A stretch of DNA of 7,245 nucleotides from JBMNTQ01 sp050945815 (lineage in GTDB: Bacteria > Bacillota > Clostridia > Christensenellales > JBMNTQ01): positions 1 through 7,245 of the forward strand of contig JBMNTQ010000107.1 in NCBI GenBank assembly GCA_050945815.1, given 5' to 3'. Below the pieces are notes generated by a model that made no database searches, was not told the origin of the DNA, and saw nothing but the letters and a program-made list of their open reading frames with translations. Each line of letters starts with the position of its first letter. Within the stretch, counting starts at the first letter, position 1. A program made the position numbers and the translations under genes. Below, piece by piece: positions 6,078 through 7,245 of the stretch.

Positions 6078-7245
6078 TTAGTGCTCCCTTTTTCCAAGAA
6101 ATTTCTCTCTAATCTCCCAAGCAGTCCGATAGGTCAAACTCTCCTCCAGATTCTTTTTCTCCCCCGGACGACGAGGTAAAAGTGCGACTTTTGCGCCCCG
6201 GGTTTCCAAAAACGCCAGTTCCTCAAACACAGCCAAAGCAAAGGACAGCGCATACGCAGACACAGGCTCAGGCCCCGATTCTAAAGCAGAGAACAGCGCA
6301 TCCTTACTATAAAGCCTCCTGCCATGGGCAAGGGTGCCCAACACCCTTGGATAGATCTTTGCCAATTGCTCCCTTCCCAAAACTGCCCTGTCCAGAAAGT
6401 CGGCCAAATCTTTGGGCGCACTGACAAAACACTGGGCATAGGGCGCCGGCGAAAAGAAACAATCCAAAGCAAACACTCGAGTATAAGCAGAGTAGTCCAC
6501 GCCGGGCTGGGGCGCAATCACCAACGCATTATAGGGAACAACGGTGGCGGGCCTGCCGATACTGTTATTCCAAAAACGGTCAATGCCCCGTTTTTTCAAT
6601 GCCTTCAAAGCAAACTCAGCGCTTTTGGGGCTGCCGCATAATATGGCGCTTCCCTCCACCCACAACGGTAAATCATCCAGTTCTCGCTCCCATTGTTGTA
6701 AAGGCAGCGGCCGGGAAATAACTCTATCCTTATTATTATATATAAGATACGATAAAAAAGCATCTAAAAATTTATCTTTCGGCAGGGTTTCCACTTGCTG
6801 AGCCAATTTAAACCGCCGAATTTTACACTGAGGCCGTACCGTTCCATTCCACCGGTTATTCTCCACACCGGCCACCACGTCAAACTCCCAGCCCGAGAAA
6901 GCCTCCCTGGCCCGCCCCTGTCCAAAGGCGACCCCATCCACACCGCAGCCTCCCTGTTGCATCACCAGCTTCAAATGGTTCCCGTTCTTCCCCACAGACT
7001 GCACATTTTGGAAAGACACCTTCGAAATCAAAAACCGCGGTTGGTGGTTGCCTTGTCCAAAGGGTGCCAGCCGCTCGATGTCGTCCGCCAGTTGTGGGTT
7101 GATGTCTTGAATGCGGAGTGTTGTATCATATGTGATGCAAGGAATAAAAGCCTCCGGTGCCATCTCTTGAAGCTGAGCGTTCAATCCCGAACAGAATTCC
7201 GCTAGCTGGCTATAGTCCATCGTTAGCCCGGCGGCAGCGCTGTGC
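6078..7245 (-). CDS. recJ: Single-stranded-DNA-specific exonuclease RecJ, C-terminal part
   Basis: Degrades single-stranded DNA 5' to 3' in recombination and mismatch or base-excision repair. Only the last 388 residues are in the window: the frame is open past the first internal ATG (7220) to the right edge, reading HSAAAGLTMDY, the end of the DHHA1 motif (GGHxxAAG). The DHH catalytic motifs lie outside. The OB domain follows (visible residues about 50-150), with LAPFGQGN at 59-66, HLK at 90-92 and WNGTVRPQ at 132-139, all typical of RecJ. The remaining 240 or so residues resemble the additional C-terminal domain of long Firmicutes RecJ proteins, ending with a conserved-looking FEELAFLE and a KKNLEESLTYR segment. 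This last domain is diverged and I assign it with less certainty. The domain junction is coded by a strikingly AT-rich stretch (6721-6780). The stop is 3 nt before rel; apt, often found between them, is absent. Confidence 0.93.
   Translation of the reverse strand, partial: HSAAAGLTMDYSQLAEFCSGLNAQLQEMAPEAFIPCITYDTTLRIQDINPQLADDIERLAPFGQGNHQPRFLISKVSFQNVQSVGKNGNHLKLVMQQGGCGVDGVAFGQGRAREAFSGWEFDVVAGVENNRWNGTVRPQCKIRRFKLAQQVETLPKDKFLDAFLSYLIYNNKDRVISRPLPLQQWERELDDLPLWVEGSAILCGSPKSAEFALKALKKRGIDRFWNNSIGRPATVVPYNALVIAPQPGVDYSAYTRVFALDCFFSPAPYAQCFVSAPKDLADFLDRAVLGREQLAKIYPRVLGTLAHGRRLYSKDALFSALESGPEPVSAYALSFALAVFEELAFLETRGAKVALLPRRPGEKKNLEESLTYRTAWEIREKFLGKREH

Noticed and set aside
6730..6765. Internal promoter for rel in the AT-rich part of recJ
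   Set aside because: A TATAAT is present on the minus strand but the bases 16-18 bp upstream (around ATGCTT) do not resemble TTGACA; kept only as a finding about composition.

Overview
This window holds a compact block of bacterial housekeeping genes, all on the minus strand. It reads as a low-to-mid-GC member of the Firmicutes (Bacillota), and an anaerobic lineage such as Clostridia or Negativicutes fits best. The reasons are the gene order (recJ, bifunctional rel, dtd, MBL hydrolase, hemZ, hisS), the long RecJ C-terminal extension, the HemZ-type radical-SAM protein, strong GGAGG ribosome binding sites and a sigma-A-type promoter. Base composition looks roughly balanced by eye. The lineage call is inference, not a database result.

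Layout in the direction of transcription (right to left): (1) 7245-6078, C-terminal part of the single-strand exonuclease RecJ, whose N-terminus lies beyond the right edge; (2) 6074-3918, a complete bifunctional (p)ppGpp synthetase/hydrolase; (3) 3894-3445, D-aminoacyl-tRNA deacylase; (4) 3443-2808, a glyoxalase-II-like metallo-beta-lactamase-fold hydrolase; (5) 2811-1354, the radical-SAM protein HemZ; (6) 1253 to beyond the left edge, histidyl-tRNA synthetase, missing only its last few residues. Gaps inside the first five genes are 3 nt, 23 nt, 1 nt and a 4-nt ATGA overlap, so they look like one operon with some translational coupling.

The only real intergenic space is about 100 bp before hisS. 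It carries a consensus promoter (TTGACA, 18-bp spacer, TATAAT) whose -35 box overlaps the hemZ stop codon, a leader of about 67 nt with a weak hairpin, and a strong SD. No intrinsic terminator is visible before hisS, so hisS may be read both from this promoter and by read-through. No gene-free stretch exceeds 300 bases.

Functionally, rel (stringent response), dtd (removal of D-amino acids from tRNA) and hisS (tRNA charging) all touch translation quality and starvation signalling. RecJ serves DNA repair. HemZ and the MBL hydrolase are conserved companions with less certain substrates. I found no mobile element, CRISPR array, RNA gene or undescribed system here. The points worth checking are the lack of apt between recJ and rel, the promoter embedded at the hemZ stop, the HemZ start and function, and an AT-rich patch in recJ.
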